Source of the DNA: Chionis minor
Lineage: Eukaryota > Chordata > Aves > Charadriiformes > Chionididae
NCBI GenBank assembly: GCA_013398295.1
Contig: VZSF01002036.1
Location: 153,293-217,292 of the forward strand
DNA length: 64,000 bases
Direction of reading: 5' to 3'
This document shows positions 62,605 through 64,000 of the stretch, one piece after another. How positions within the stretch are numbered: position 1 is the stretch's first letter; every line of letters starts with the position of its first letter. The notes under the pieces are model-generated. The model ran no database searches. It worked only from the letters and a program-made list of their open reading frames with translations, and was not told where the DNA came from. The translations under genes were made by a program, and so were the position numbers.

Positions 62605-64000
62605 ACGGGTCCTGAAGGAGCTGGCGGACCAAGTTGCGAACCCACTTTCCATCATATTTGAGAAATCGTGGCAGTCTGGTGAAATTCCTGTGGATTGGAA
62701 AAAGGGGAACATAACCCCGATATTCAAGAAAGGAAAAAAAGAGGACCCAGGAAACTATAGGCCAGTCAGTCTCACCTCTGTGCCTGGCAAGATCATGGAG
62801 CAGATCCTCCTGGAATCTCTGCTAAGGCACATGGAAAATAAGGAGGTGATCGGAGACAGCCAACATGCTTTCACCAAGGGCAAATCCTGCCTGACAAACT
62901 TGATGGCCTTCTACGATACTGCCACGAACTTGGTGGACAAAGGCAGAGCAACGGACGTCATCTACCTGGACTTAAGCAAAGCATTTGACACTGTCCCGCA
63001 TGACATCCTGGTCTCCAAATTGGAGAGTCACGGGTTCGATGAATGGACCACTCGGTGGATAAGGAACTGGCTGGATGGCCGCACTCAAAGGGTTGTGGTT
63101 AATGGGTCAATGTCCACGTGGCGGCCAGTGACGAGTGGTGTCCCGCAAGGGTCAGTACTGGGACCAGTGCTATTTAACATCTTTGTTGGAGACATGGACA
63201 GTGGGATCGAGTGCACCCTCAGCAAGTTTGCCGATGACACCAAGCTCGGTGGCGCGGTTGACACACTGGAGGGAAGGGATGCCATCCAGAGGGACCTGGA
63301 CAGGCTTGAGAGGTGGGCTAATGCAAATGGCATGAAGTTCAACCAAGCCAAGTGCAGAGTCCTACACCTGGGACGTGGCAATCCCAGGCATAAATACAGG
63401 CTGGGCAGAGAATGGCTGGAGAGCAGCCCTGAGGAGAAGGACTTGGGAGTGCTCATGGATGAGAAGCTCAACATGAGCCGGCAGTGCGCGCTGGCAGCCC
63501 AGAAAGCCAACCGTATCCTGGGTTGCATCAAAAGAAGCGTGGCCAGCAGGGCACGGGAGGTGATTCTCCCCCTCTACTCTGCGCTTGTGAGACCCCACCT
63601 GGAGTACTGTGTCCAGCTCTGGAGTCCTCAACATAGAAAGGACATCGAACTGTTGGAACAGGTCCAGCGAAGGGCCACTAAGATGATTAGAGGGATGGAG
63701 CACCTCTCCTATGAGGACAGGCTGAGAGAGCTGGGGCTGTTCAGCCTGGAGAAGAGAAGGCTCCGGGGAGACCTGATAGCAGCCTTTCAGTACCTGAAGG
63801 GAGCCTACAGGAGAGCTGGAGAGGGACTCTTTGTCAGGAAGTCTAGTGATAGGACAAGGGGTAATGGTTTTAAATTGGAAGAGGGGAGATTTAGATTAGA
63901 TATTAGGAAGAAGTTCTTTACTGTGAGGGTGGTGAGGCACTGGAACAGGTTACCCAGGGAAGTTGTGGATGCCCCATCCCTGGAAGTGTTTAAGGCCAGG
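62594..64000 (+). mobile_element. CR1 LINE, 5'-truncated, continues past the window end
   Basis: This is a non-LTR retrotransposon of the CR1 group, the dominant LINE family of birds. Recognisable CR1 sequence begins abruptly near 62594, inside the second ORF and just before the reverse transcriptase core, so the 5' UTR, ORF1 and the endonuclease domain are absent. That is the usual result of incomplete target-primed reverse transcription. The element is in sense orientation and its 3' end lies beyond base 64000. It resembles the shorter copy at 58.7 kb, with close to nine bases in ten identical over a hand-compared 170-base stretch. It retains CpG dinucleotides and an open frame, which suggests it is the younger of the two. 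The 5' breakpoint is estimated by eye and could be off by 10-20 bases. Confidence 0.95.
62594..64000 (+). CDS. CR1 ORF2 fragment: reverse transcriptase and C-terminal region (transposon protein, partial)
   Basis: One frame is open without a stop from 62522 to the end of the window, and recognisable CR1 protein starts near 62594. It carries the order expected for a LINE reverse transcriptase. There is a PVSLTSV segment near 62762. Motif [10 protein letters not shown], lies at about 62963-62989 with its catalytic Asp. The VPQGSVLGP motif starts at 63140. Motif C, FADD, lies at 63227-63238 and holds the second catalytic Asp pair. A long conserved CR1 C-terminal region follows ([43 protein letters not shown]). 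No frameshift or stop was found in about 470 codons. The endonuclease half is missing, so the copy cannot be autonomous. It has no start codon or promoter of its own and is not a host gene. Confidence 0.85.
   Translation, partial: MGISRVLKELADQVANPLSIIFEKSWQSGEIPVDWKKGNITPIFKKGKKEDPGNYRPVSLTSVPGKIMEQILLESLLRHMENKEVIGDSQHAFTKGKSCLTNLMAFYDTATNLVDKGRATDVIYLDLSKAFDTVPHDILVSKLESHGFDEWTTRWIRNWLDGRTQRVVVNGSMSTWRPVTSGVPQGSVLGPVLFNIFVGDMDSGIECTLSKFADDTKLGGAVDTLEGRDAIQRDLDRLERWANANGMKFNQAKCRVLHLGRGNPRHKYRLGREWLESSPEEKDLGVLMDEKLNMSRQCALAAQKANRILGCIKRSVASRAREVILPLYSALVRPHLEYCVQLWSPQHRKDIELLEQVQRRATKMIRGMEHLSYEDRLRELGLFSLEKRRLRGDLIAAFQYLKGAYRRAGEGLFVRKSSDRTRGNGFKLEEGRFRLDIRKKFFTVRVVRHWNRLPREVVDAPSLEVFKAR

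Noticed and set aside
1..64000. CRISPR arrays, operons, phage or insertion sequences
   Set aside because: No regularly spaced direct repeats, no long tandem coding series and no bacterial-style signals. All mobile DNA recognised is of vertebrate type.

Overview
The window reads as nuclear DNA from a bird. CR1 LINE fragments, one with an open reverse transcriptase frame, lie in its last 6 kb. A solo LTR of a type common in birds sits at 47.8-48.3 kb. At least one very old MIR-type (CORE) SINE, of the kind retained across amniotes, lies near 25 kb. Base composition is AT-rich, with many homopolymer tracts and two short CpG-dense patches. I found no intact host protein-coding gene, no tRNA or rRNA gene, and no prokaryotic-style gene organisation. 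The window is best read as intergenic desert or the inside of a large intron; the sequence alone does not decide which.

Layout. 1-18 kb: AT-rich single-copy-looking sequence with T-tracts and one homeodomain-motif-rich stretch near 2.5-3.0 kb. 18.07-18.20 kb: assembly gap flanked by homopurine and C-rich tracts. 18.7-19.05 kb: CpG-dense patch ending in a possible decayed tRNA-type SINE. 19-35 kb: AT-rich sequence with two MIR-type remnants (24.9-25.2 kb, 26.8 kb), conserved-looking patches near 20.5 and 26 kb, and one exon-like 53-nt segment at 32.57 kb. 35.5 kb: CR1-like scrap. 37.1-41.4 kb: minus-strand stretch of gene-like, repeatedly interrupted reading frames. It contains a clean 213-nt (71-codon) segment bounded by consensus splice signals, and is the best candidate for an unrecognised gene remnant. 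47.83-48.33 kb: solo LTR. 52.0-52.2 kb: second CpG-dense patch. 58.7-64.0 kb: CR1 cluster, made of a 5'-truncated copy with a complete 3' end, a reverse-oriented 3' scrap, and a younger 5'-truncated copy running off the window end.

The only sequence that confidently encodes protein is transposon-derived. Nothing here forms an operon or pathway. Parts of the window could be regulatory (CpG patches, AT-rich conserved-looking blocks, LTR promoter), but that needs alignment and expression data. I did not find a convincing new biological system. The strongest leads are the minus-strand exon-like region, the two CpG patches and several perfect hairpins.
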